The notes beneath the pieces are model-generated. The model searched no databases and had not been told where the DNA came from. It was given only the letters and a program-made list of their open reading frames with translations. The position numbers and the translations under genes are program-made. From positions 1 through 8,324 of the forward strand of contig JALREG010000403.1 in assembly GCA_023253905.1 (NCBI GenBank): a stretch of DNA of 8,324 nucleotides. Reading direction: 5' to 3'. This DNA comes from Burkholderiaceae bacterium (lineage in GTDB: Bacteria; Pseudomonadota; Gammaproteobacteria; Burkholderiales; Burkholderiaceae). Shown here in pieces: positions 1-6,275 of the stretch. Within the stretch, counting starts at the first letter, position 1. Every line of letters begins with the position of its first letter.

Positions 1-681
1 ACGGTGTCACAGTCGGTCAATCGCCAGGTCACCTATGACCTGCGGCGTGATTTCGTACCAGTGGTGCAGACCGTGTTCTCCTACAACGTGCTGGTCGTGC
101 CGCCCTCGGTGCCCGTCAACACGCCAGCGGAATTGGTGGCCCTCCTCAAGTCCAAACCCGGCCAGCTCAATTTCGCCTCGGGTGGGGTCACTTCCCCCGC
201 GCACCTGGCGGGCGAACTGCTCACCCTTCAAACCGGTACCCGCGCGCTGCACGTGCCCTACAACAACTTCCCGCAGGCGATCGGCGATCTGCTCGCTGGG
301 CGTGTGGAGTTCATGTTTGCAGCCACACCGCCCGTGGTGGGACATATCGCGGCGGGCCGTCTGCGGCCGCTGGCGGTAACAGGCGATCGCCGCCTGCCGG
401 TGCTGAAAGACGTGCCTACAATGGTCGAGGCGGGTTTCCCAGACTTCGTGGTGCGGGATTGGCAGGGTTTCCTGGCGCGTGCGGGCACACCGGTGGCGGT
501 GGTCGAGCGCCTGAACGCGGCGGTCCGACGCGTAGTGGCTAATCCTGAAACCATCGAGGCGATGGGCAAGTTCGGTGCCACGCCCGCCGCGGGTTCGGCA
601 GCCGACTTCGGCAAGCTCGTCGCCTCCGAGGTGGAGTCATGGGGCAAGGTGGTCAAGGCCGCGAACATCTCGATGGAATGA
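1..681 (+). CDS. Bug/TctC-family periplasmic solute-binding protein (3' part)
   Basis: Extracytoplasmic binding protein of the Bug (TctC) family, which binds small carboxylates and other organic molecules for tripartite tricarboxylate transporters; many Bug proteins are orphans without permease genes beside them. The reading frame is open from base 1, so the true start lies upstream. About 226 residues remain of the usual 320 or so; the signal peptide and first lobe beginning are missing. Family hallmarks are visible: the stretch LNFASGG, then HVPYNN at about residues 80-85, AIGDLLAGRVEFMF, the AAGRLRPLAVTGDRR segment, and DVPTMVEAGFPDF. These correspond to the usual HVPYKG, DLLAGQV, GKLRALAVT and DVPTxxExG motifs. 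The NN in place of the common KG after HVPY is slightly unusual. It ends 16 bases before the sulfatase start, so the two are probably co-transcribed. No TctA or TctB permease gene is in the window. Ligand unknown. Confidence 0.9.
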   Translation, partial: TVSQSVNRQVTYDLRRDFVPVVQTVFSYNVLVVPPSVPVNTPAELVALLKSKPGQLNFASGGVTSPAHLAGELLTLQTGTRALHVPYNNFPQAIGDLLAGRVEFMFAATPPVVGHIAAGRLRPLAVTGDRRLPVLKDVPTMVEAGFPDFVVRDWQGFLARAGTPVAVVERLNAAVRRVVANPETIEAMGKFGATPAAGSAADFGKLVASEVESWGKVVKAANISME

Positions 682-697
682 GGGCGGGATCGGCGAC

Positions 698-2269
698 ATG
701 AGCAAACCTCGCAACGTGCTGTTCATCATGGCGGACCAGCTTCGCTGGGACTACCTCTCCTGTTACGGGCGATCGCCCGTGCACACGCCCAATATCGACC
801 GTATCGCCGCGCGCGGCGTGCGGTTCGACCGGGCCTACTGCAGTTCGCCGGTTTGCGGTCCCTCGCGCATGTCGTTCTACACGGGCCGAACGGCCTTCAG
901 CCATGGTGCCAGCTGGAATTTTGTGCCGCTGCCGGTTGATGAGCGTACGCTGGGTGACTATCTCAAGCCCACCGGTGCACGGGTGGCGCTGGTTGGCAAG
1001 ACCCACATGGTGCCGGACATCGAGGGACTGAAACGTCTGGGCGTGGATCCCGGTACCGATCTGGGCGTGCACCTTGCGCAGTGCGGCTTCGAGCCTTACG
1101 AACGCGATGACGGCGTCCATACGGCTTTCAAAGCGAACCCCGATCTTCGCTATAACCGTTATCTGCGCGACCTTGGCTACGCGGGCGACAATCCCTGGCA
1201 CGACCATGCCAACTCGGCACTTGGCGAAGACGGCAGCATCCTGTCCGGCTGGTCGCTCCGTCACGCGAATCGTCCGGCCCGAGTCGCCGAGCCGCACTCC
1301 GAAACAGCCTACATGACCGACCGCGCGCTGCAGTTCATTCGCGAGACGGGCGATCGGCCCTGGGTGCTGCATCTGTCCTACATCAAGCCCCATTGGCCGC
1401 TGATGGCGCCAGCGCCCTACCACGCGCTCTATGGCCGCGACGATGTGCCGCCGCCGGTCAGAAGCACTGCCGAACGCGAGCGGCCGCATCCCGTGCTTCA
1501 CGCTTTCATGGACATGGAATGTTCACGTACCTACTCTGATGATGAAAAGCGCGCGGTGGCGGTGCCCACCTACATGGGCCTGATCAAGCAACTCGACGAT
1601 CACATTGGCCGGCTGCTGCACGAGCTTGAGGCGAATGGCCGGCTCGAGGACACCGCCATCATCTTCACCAGTGATCATGGTGACTATCTCGGCGACCATT
1701 GGCTGGGTGAGAAGGAGCTTTTTCATGACGCGAGTGCGCGCATTCCGCTCATCATCAGTGACCCGGATCCGTCTGCCGATACCTGTCGTGGCACGGTTGA
1801 CCCGAGGTTGGTCGAGGCGATCGATGTCGTGCCCACGATTCTCGACTGGATGGGGGTCGCAGACCCCGGTCAGCGACTGGAAGGGCGCTCGCTGATGGCG
1901 GGGCTGCGCGGCGAGGTTGGCCCCTGGCGCGAATGTGCGTTCAGCGAAATCGACTATGCGTTTTACCGGTCGCGGCTCACGCTGGGCGTGGCGCCCAGCG
2001 CCGCGCGCGCCTGGATGGTCCGCAGCGATCGCTGGAAATATGTGCACTACAAGGGCTTTGCGCCCCAGCTCTTTGATCTGCATGACGATCCTGACGAACT
2101 GATCGACCTGGGCGATGCGAATGGCCTGGCTGCGGTTCGGGCTGACATGCAGGCGATGCTGCTCGATCGCCTGACCGACCGGCGAAGCCGCGTGTCCATG
2201 TCGGATGCGGTGGTTGCTGAGCGCACTGACGGCAGCACGCGGGCGGGGGTGATCATCGGGAAGTGGTGA
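698..2269 (+). CDS. Cytoplasmic formylglycine-dependent sulfatase, phosphonate monoester hydrolase/choline sulfatase-like
   Basis: A 523-residue type I sulfatase of the alkaline phosphatase superfamily, predicted to hydrolyse a sulfate ester (possibly a phosphonate or phosphate mono/diester) to an alcohol. The active-site motif CGPSR at residues 53-57 fits CxPxR, whose Cys is converted to formylglycine. Metal ligands are D13-Q14 in MADQLRWD, and D326-H327 in FTSDHG. H232 (KPHWP) and K339 (LGEK) align with active-site residues of phosphonate monoester hydrolases, and the C-terminal RWKYVHY and LFDLHDDPDE blocks are typical of that branch. K101 and H103 in GKTHM look like the classic arylsulfatase pair rather than the Tyr/Thr I recall in those hydrolases. 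There is no signal peptide, so it should act in the cytoplasm. The start was chosen because MSKPRNVLFIMADQ begins exactly where the fold begins; the frame runs 41 codons further upstream, but inside the preceding gene. The upstream GGGCGGGA is only a moderate ribosome site. Substrate unknown. Confidence 0.92.
   Translation: MSKPRNVLFIMADQLRWDYLSCYGRSPVHTPNIDRIAARGVRFDRAYCSSPVCGPSRMSFYTGRTAFSHGASWNFVPLPVDERTLGDYLKPTGARVALVGKTHMVPDIEGLKRLGVDPGTDLGVHLAQCGFEPYERDDGVHTAFKANPDLRYNRYLRDLGYAGDNPWHDHANSALGEDGSILSGWSLRHANRPARVAEPHSETAYMTDRALQFIRETGDRPWVLHLSYIKPHWPLMAPAPYHALYGRDDVPPPVRSTAERERPHPVLHAFMDMECSRTYSDDEKRAVAVPTYMGLIKQLDDHIGRLLHELEANGRLEDTAIIFTSDHGDYLGDHWLGEKELFHDASARIPLIISDPDPSADTCRGTVDPRLVEAIDVVPTILDWMGVADPGQRLEGRSLMAGLRGEVGPWRECAFSEIDYAFYRSRLTLGVAPSAARAWMVRSDRWKYVHYKGFAPQLFDLHDDPDELIDLGDANGLAAVRADMQAMLLDRLTDRRSRVSMSDAVVAERTDGSTRAGVIIGKW
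765..780. repeat. 16-base perfect palindrome inside the sulfatase gene
   Basis: ACGGGCGATCGCCCGT equals its own reverse complement. It lies at codons 23-28 of the sulfatase gene and contains the octamer GCGATCGC. It may be a chance result of GC-rich codon use. Confidence 0.5.
1980..2000 (+). repeat. 9-bp intragenic hairpin in the sulfatase gene
   Basis: CGCTGGGCG and CGCCCAGCG are perfect reverse complements around a TGG loop. The structure lies within the sulfatase coding sequence, about 270 bases before its stop. No T run follows, so it is not a classical terminator. A second palindrome, CAGCGATCGCTG, lies 23 bases further on at 2023-2034. Confidence 0.45.
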
Positions 2270-2392
2270 TGGGCACTTGCTGCCGACCGACTGGCGTGCC
2301 TCTGGGCGAAACGCGAACGGTGCAGGCCATGGTTTTTGGGCTTACATTCGGGGTCATCGCAATTTGAATTCCCAAAGCGGAGGGCGCAGACC
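2270..2392. other. Intergenic spacer between sulfatase and alcohol dehydrogenase genes
   Basis: This is the longest non-coding stretch in the window. It contains a locally AT-richer patch at about 2331-2376. TTTGGG (2335-2340) and CCCAAA (2371-2376) form separated inverted arms 30 bases apart, just before the ribosome site. CTTACA (2341-2346) and TGAATT (2365-2370) match -35/-10 boxes only weakly. If the locus has an internal promoter, this is the likeliest place, but I cannot name one. No terminator is visible after the sulfatase gene. Confidence 0.4.
2379..2384 (+). promoter_or_regulatory. Strong Shine-Dalgarno site for the alcohol dehydrogenase gene
   Basis: GGAGGG is 8 bases before the ATG at 2393. 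It fixes that ATG as the start over an in-frame TTG 57 bases upstream. Confidence 0.8.
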
Positions 2393-3457
2393 ATGACGGC
2401 ATGGGTGGTGGTTGAAAACGAAAAGCCATTGCAGCGCATGGCGCAGACGCCGCTTCAGCCGGTGGGAACCGAGGTGGTGGTTCGCGTCACCCATGCTGGA
2501 ATCTGTCACTCGGATCTTCACTTCTGGCACGGCACCTATGATCTGGGCGGTGGGCGAACGCTCCGCCTCACGGACCGCGGGGTGAAACTGCCGCGTGCCA
2601 TGGGGCACGAGGTGGTTGGACGGGTGGTCCGGATGGGGCCTGATACAAGTGGGGTCGCGGTTGGCGATCTGCGCATCGTCTATCCCTGGCTAGGTTGCGG
2701 TCGCTGTGATCGATGCCTGGGGGGCGAAGATAATCTCTGCAACACGCCCAACTCCATTGGCGTGATGCAGGATGGCGGCTATGGCGACGAGGTCAAGGTG
2801 CCCCATCCGCGTTATCTGGTGGACGCCAACGGGGTAGACCCGGCTTACGCGGCCACGCTCGCCTGCTCCGGTATCACGGTCTACTCGGCCATCCGCAAGA
2901 TTCAGCCGATCGCCCCCGATGATCCCGTGGTCCTGATCGGTGCGGGCGGGCTGGGCCTGCAGGCGATCGCGATGCTGAACGCATTGGGGCACCGCAATAT
3001 TGTGTCGGTGGATCTGGCGGCCGATAAACGCGCCGCCGCGCTTGAGGTGGGTGCCCGCGCTGCAGTCGATGGCGCAGGCGACCCGGCCGAGGTCACGGCC
3101 CGAATCCTGGCAGCCACTGGCGGCCTGGTGAAGGCGGTAATCGATTTCCACAACAGTGGCAATACGGCGACTGTTGGTGTCGAATGCCTGGCCAAATCCG
3201 GCAGGCTGGTGTTGGTCGGTCTTGGCGGCGGCCAGCTTGAATTGTCGCTTGCAGGATTCATCTTCCGGCCCCGATCTGTCATTGGTACGGCGACTGGCAC
3301 GCCCCAGGACCTGCGCGATGTGGTGGCGCTTGCGCGTGAGGGTAAATTGCGCCCCATCCCGGTATCGGTGCGGCCGCGCTCGCAGGCCAATGAAGCGCTT
3401 GCCGAACTCGCGCGGGGACAGGTCCGTGGCCGTATTGTGCTCACCCCCGATGACTGA
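2393..3457 (+). CDS. Zinc-dependent medium-chain alcohol dehydrogenase
   Basis: A 354-residue cytoplasmic member of the medium-chain dehydrogenase/reductase family, predicted to oxidise an alcohol to a ketone or aldehyde. Catalytic-zinc residues are C38, H72-E73 (in AMGHE) and probably C158 (ACSG); C38-H39 is in the usual GICHSD block. The structural zinc lobe is complete with C102, C105, C108 and C116. The Rossmann motif GAGGLG is at 183-188, and D207 at the end of the second strand (SVDL) suggests NAD rather than NADP. The start is set by the strong ribosome site and by MTAWVVVE, a normal family N terminus. Its last 8 bases overlap the start of the Baeyer-Villiger monooxygenase gene. That pair, alcohol to ketone to ester, is the known core of cyclohexanol and cyclopentanol catabolism (chn and cpn clusters), so a secondary alcohol is the likely substrate. 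This is inference from context; residues alone do not fix it. Confidence 0.93.
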   Translation: MTAWVVVENEKPLQRMAQTPLQPVGTEVVVRVTHAGICHSDLHFWHGTYDLGGGRTLRLTDRGVKLPRAMGHEVVGRVVRMGPDTSGVAVGDLRIVYPWLGCGRCDRCLGGEDNLCNTPNSIGVMQDGGYGDEVKVPHPRYLVDANGVDPAYAATLACSGITVYSAIRKIQPIAPDDPVVLIGAGGLGLQAIAMLNALGHRNIVSVDLAADKRAAALEVGARAAVDGAGDPAEVTARILAATGGLVKAVIDFHNSGNTATVGVECLAKSGRLVLVGLGGGQLELSLAGFIFRPRSVIGTATGTPQDLRDVVALAREGKLRPIPVSVRPRSQANEALAELARGQVRGRIVLTPDD

Positions 3458-5072
3458 TTCTTCAGGGGCAGACTCCCGCTCGCCTGCAATCGACGTGATC
3501 GTGGTGGGGGCCGGCTTCGCTGGCCTCTATCTGCTTCACCGCCTGCGAGCGATGGGTCTGCGCTGCCAGGTCATCGAGGCGGGTGACGATGTCGGCGGTA
3601 CCTGGTATTGGAACCGCTACCCGGGCGCGCGCTGCGACGTTGAAAGCATCGAGTACTCGTATTCGTTTTCGCCGCAACTTGAACAGGAATGGGTGTGGCG
3701 TGAGCGATTTGCGGCGCAGCCTGACATCCTCCGCTACCTGCGGCATGTGGCTGAGCGCTTTGATCTGCGTCGCGACATTCGCTTGTCAACCCGGGTGACC
3801 GCGGCTGTGTTTCAGCGCGAGAGGCGTATCTGGCGGGTGAGTACCGATCGAGGCGATGCTATTGAAGCGCGTTGGGTCGTGATGGCGACCGGATGCTTAT
3901 CGGTTGCCCGGCGTCCGGACATTCCGGGGCGAGACACCTTCGCCGGTCCGTCCTATCATTCGGGTAACTGGCCCCATGAAACCGTCGATTTTTCCGGTAA
4001 GACGGTGGGTGTAATTGGCACCGGCTCCACCGCCATCCAGCTGATTCCCGAGCTCGCGCATCAGGCTCGGCGACTGATTGTTTTCCAGCGCACGCCCAAC
4101 TTCAGCCTGCCTGCGCACAACCGGCCGCTCACCGATCAGGAACAGGCCACCGCGAAAGCGCATTACCGAGCCATTCGCGAAAAAGCCAAACGGTCGTCAG
4201 CTGGCGTGGCCTATTTCCCGGTGCCGACTCACGGCGCGCTCGAGGTCCCCGCCGATGAGCGTGAGCGGCTGCTTGAGGCGGCCTGGCAGCGAGGCGGCAC
4301 CGGAATCGGGCGCACGTTCAACGACACAATGATCCGCCCGGAATCGAATCAGCTGATCGCTGACTTCGTTCGAAAAAAAATTCGCGAGAAAATTGCCGAC
4401 CCGGCCCTCGCCGAGAAGGTGTTGCCCTGGAATCATCCGATTGGTACCAAGCGGGTCTGTCTCGACAATGGTTATTTCGAGGCGCTCGGGCAGTCCCATG
4501 TCACGGTAGTCGATGCGCGCACTGAACCCATCGCGGCCATCGACGCTGCGGGTGTTCAAACGGCGTCTGCTCACTACCCCCTGGATGCGCTCGTGTTTGC
4601 CACGGGTTTCGACGCCATGACCGGTGCGCTGCTCGCGATCGATATTCGAACCGACGATGGCACCACACTTCGCGAGCGCTGGTCGGGTGGGCCCGCCAGC
4701 TATCTCGGGCTCGCTGTATCGGGATTACCCAATCTGTTCATGGTGACCGGGCCTGGCAGTCCGTCGGTCCTCAGCAATGTGGTCGTATCCATTGAGCAGC
4801 ATGTTGACTGGATCAGCGACTGCATCAACTGGATGCGTCGCCAGAACTTGAGCTGTATCGAGGCCACAGCGGGCGCCCAGCAGAGCTGGGTCGAGCATGT
4901 GAACGCGCTCGCTGACGCCACGCTGTTTCCGCAGGCACGCTCTTGGTACACTGGAGCAAACATTCCTGGCAAGCCCCGCGTCTTCATGCCCTACGTGGGC
5001 GGTGTGGCGGTCTATCGCGAAAAATGCGATGCGATCGCAGCCGCCGGCTATCAAGGGTTTGCGTGCTCGTGA
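3450..5072 (+). CDS. Type I Baeyer-Villiger monooxygenase
   Basis: A 540-residue FAD- and NADPH-dependent flavoprotein that inserts one oxygen beside a ketone carbonyl to form an ester or lactone. Both family fingerprints are present: GGTWYWNRYPGARCD at 49-63 fits [AG]GxWxxxx[FY]P[GM]xxxD, and FAGPSYHSGNWP at 164-175 fits FxGxxxHxxxW[PD]. The FAD dinucleotide motif GAGFAG is at 20-25, and the second, NADPH-binding one, GTGSTA, at 190-195. K334-R335 in GTKRVCLDNGY matches the CHMO segment holding the catalytic arginine that stabilises the peroxyflavin intermediate. SWYTGAN is at 498-504. Length matches cyclohexanone monooxygenase. The ATG overlaps the dehydrogenase stop (ATGACTGA) and no ribosome site precedes it, so translation is probably coupled. 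The frame stays open upstream to 3156, but only in the dehydrogenase's shadow. Plain flavin monooxygenase is less likely given the fingerprints. The ketone substrate cannot be read from sequence. Confidence 0.94.
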   Translation: MTDSSGADSRSPAIDVIVVGAGFAGLYLLHRLRAMGLRCQVIEAGDDVGGTWYWNRYPGARCDVESIEYSYSFSPQLEQEWVWRERFAAQPDILRYLRHVAERFDLRRDIRLSTRVTAAVFQRERRIWRVSTDRGDAIEARWVVMATGCLSVARRPDIPGRDTFAGPSYHSGNWPHETVDFSGKTVGVIGTGSTAIQLIPELAHQARRLIVFQRTPNFSLPAHNRPLTDQEQATAKAHYRAIREKAKRSSAGVAYFPVPTHGALEVPADERERLLEAAWQRGGTGIGRTFNDTMIRPESNQLIADFVRKKIREKIADPALAEKVLPWNHPIGTKRVCLDNGYFEALGQSHVTVVDARTEPIAAIDAAGVQTASAHYPLDALVFATGFDAMTGALLAIDIRTDDGTTLRERWSGGPASYLGLAVSGLPNLFMVTGPGSPSVLSNVVVSIEQHVDWISDCINWMRRQNLSCIEATAGAQQSWVEHVNALADATLFPQARSWYTGANIPGKPRVFMPYVGGVAVYREKCDAIAAAGYQGFACS

Positions 5073-5093
5073 CGCCAACTGATTTCTGAAACC

Positions 5094-5111
5094 CAACCGC
5101 AGTCGCGGTTG
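5094..5111 (+). promoter_or_regulatory. 7-bp hairpin upstream of the TRAP binding-protein gene
   Basis: CAACCGC and GCGGTTG are perfect reverse complements around the loop AGTC. It lies in the 67-base spacer after the monooxygenase stop and 16 bases before the Shine-Dalgarno site of the next gene. No T run follows, so a Rho-independent terminator is unlikely. A mRNA-stabilising or attenuating element is possible but unproven. Confidence 0.45.
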
Positions 5112-5127
5112 CATGACAACACCAGCC

Positions 5128-5134
5128 GGAGGAG
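5128..5134 (+). promoter_or_regulatory. Strong Shine-Dalgarno site for the TRAP binding-protein gene
   Basis: GGAGGAG is 5 bases before the ATG at 5140. It selects that ATG over an in-frame ATG at 5113, which would place this site inside the coding region. It is the best ribosome site in the window, in keeping with high expression of a binding protein. Confidence 0.8.
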
Positions 5135-5139
5135 ACCCC

Positions 5140-6198
5140 ATGAGCGATCAAAACCACACCCACGGCGGCCGACGCGCAGCCTTTCGCACAATTGCTGGAG
5201 CAGGCGCAGCCGCAGGTATTCTGGGTGCACCCTATGTGCATGCGCAGCCCACCATTACCTGGAGGATGCAGGCGCTCTGGGACCCAGGCACCATGCCGCA
5301 AAAATTCGAGGAGCGATTTGTCGCGAGGGTGGCCGAGCTCACGGGCGGTCGATTCAAGCTCAACCTGTTCGCCGCCGGACAGATCGTGGGCGCCGCGCAG
5401 GCGTTTGATGCAGTTCGGGGCGGGGCGTTCGAACTCATGAAGACCTACGACGCCTATGAGGCGGGCAAGATCCCGGTGTTTGCGTTCACCGGGTCAGTTC
5501 CGTTCGGCTTCCCGGAGTCCGATCAATTCGAAGCCTGGTTTTATGAGCGCGGCGGCATTGATATTGCCCGTCAGGCGTATGCGCAGGCCGGGCTGCACTA
5601 CATCGCGCCGTCCATTTACGGACAGGAGCCCATTCACAGCAAGGTCGCCATTCGCAAGATGGCCGACTTCGCGGGTAAGAAGGGACGGTTCGTCGGTCTT
5701 GCCTCGGCGGTCATGGCGGCCTATGGCGTGGCGGTCACGCCGCTCCCCACGGGCGAGGTGTATTCGGCGCTCGATAAGGGTGTGATCGACATTGCCGATC
5801 GTGGCGATCTCACGGCCAATTTCGAAGCCGGCCTGGCCGAAGTCGCCAAGTTCGTGATCCTCCCAGGCTTTCATCAGCCCACTTCGGCGACATCCTATGT
5901 CGCTAACCGCGCGGCGTGGGATAAGCTGCCGGCAGACTTCAAGGCCGCGCTCGCCGTGGCTGCCCGCGAAGTATCTGGGGCGCTGCGCCAACACCTGGTG
6001 GTTAGCGATGTCGCAGCGCTTGCCAAGTATCGGGCCAAAGGTGTGGAAATCATTCAACTCGCCGAGTCTGACGTGTTGGCAGCACGCCCCAAGGCGTTGA
6101 CCGTCTGGCGCACCGCCACCAAAGGCGATGCGCTGGCGACCAAAGCGCTGGATAGCCAGATCACGCTGTTGAAGGAGCTGGGCCTGCTGGGGGCCTGA
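5140..6198 (+). CDS. dctP: TRAP transporter solute-binding protein, DctP family
   Basis: A 352-residue periplasmic receptor that captures an organic acid and delivers it to the DctQ-DctM permease encoded just downstream. The N terminus has a twin Arg (R11-R12), a small-residue-rich hydrophobic stretch (about 17-32) and a likely cleavage after VHA at residue 35. It looks Tat-like, although F15 is one place further from the arginines than in the RRxF consensus, so Sec export is possible. The mature part opens with TITWRMQALWDPG and continues with AAGQIVGAAQAFDAVRGGAFE, the usual DctP first-lobe pattern. R183 (GRFVGLA) sits where the substrate-carboxylate arginine of the family is expected. GEVYSALDKGVIDIAD at 205-220 is the family helix signature. 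Overall it resembles the alpha-keto acid/chloroaromatic (TakP or FcbT1-like) branch; that subgroup call is from memory. A strong hairpin follows its stop. Confidence 0.92.
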   Translation: MSDQNHTHGGRRAAFRTIAGAGAAAGILGAPYVHAQPTITWRMQALWDPGTMPQKFEERFVARVAELTGGRFKLNLFAAGQIVGAAQAFDAVRGGAFELMKTYDAYEAGKIPVFAFTGSVPFGFPESDQFEAWFYERGGIDIARQAYAQAGLHYIAPSIYGQEPIHSKVAIRKMADFAGKKGRFVGLASAVMAAYGVAVTPLPTGEVYSALDKGVIDIADRGDLTANFEAGLAEVAKFVILPGFHQPTSATSYVANRAAWDKLPADFKAALAVAAREVSGALRQHLVVSDVAALAKYRAKGVEIIQLAESDVLAARPKALTVWRTATKGDALATKALDSQITLLKELGLLGA

Positions 6199-6213
6199 CC
6201 GTCCGTGTGACGC

Positions 6214-6244
6214 ACCGGTGGTGACTCTTGCGGTCGCCACCGGT
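6214..6244 (+). promoter_or_regulatory. 12-bp intercistronic hairpin between TRAP dctP and dctQ genes
   Basis: ACCGGTGGTGAC (6214-6225) pairs over its full length with GTCGCCACCGGT (6233-6244), with one G-U wobble, around the 7-base loop TCTTGCG. It starts 15 bases after the dctP stop and ends 22 bases before the dctQ ribosome site. There is no T run, so it is more like a mRNA-processing or stabilising element, or a partial attenuator, than a full terminator. A competing 5-bp hairpin, ACCGG-TCG-CCGGT at 6239-6251, shares its right arm. Confidence 0.65.
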
Positions 6245-6266
6245 CGCCGGTTCGCTCTCTTCGCTT

Positions 6267-6270
6267 GAGG
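6267..6270 (+). promoter_or_regulatory. Shine-Dalgarno site for the TRAP small permease gene
   Basis: GAGG is 5 bases before the ATG at 6276. It supports that start over an in-frame TTG at 6228, which lies in the loop of the upstream hairpin. Confidence 0.65.
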
Positions 6271-6275
6271 CCGTC

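Noticed and set aside
25..42. CAGGTCA-CCTA-TGACCTG hairpin in the Bug gene
   Set aside because: A perfect 7-bp stem, but inside coding sequence with no T run or other context; such stems are expected by chance in this composition.
575..697. 41-codon upstream extension of the sulfatase frame
   Set aside because: It overlaps the Bug gene out of frame. The ATG at 698 begins at the conserved first strand of the sulfatase fold.
653..1501. Long open frame of 282 codons on the - strand opposite the sulfatase
   Set aside because: No recognisable motif. It mirrors a gene with complete family motifs on the + strand, and GC-rich coding DNA commonly gives such antisense frames.
2341..2370. CTTACA and TGAATT as a sigma-70 promoter with an 18-base spacer
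   Set aside because: The matches are only 4 of 6 and 3 of 6, too weak to call. The patch is described under the spacer instead.
3156..3449. 98-codon upstream extension of the monooxygenase frame
   Set aside because: It lies wholly within the dehydrogenase gene in another frame, and its residues look like frame-shifted dehydrogenase with no relation to the monooxygenase N terminus.
5094..5111. Rho-independent terminator after the monooxygenase gene
   Set aside because: The hairpin is not followed by a T run, and the next gene is only 28 bases away on the same strand.
5494..6240. Open frame of 248 codons on the - strand opposite the TRAP binding-protein gene
   Set aside because: The composition is that of a shadow frame and no domain is recognisable. 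The + strand frame has a signal peptide, ribosome site and family signature.
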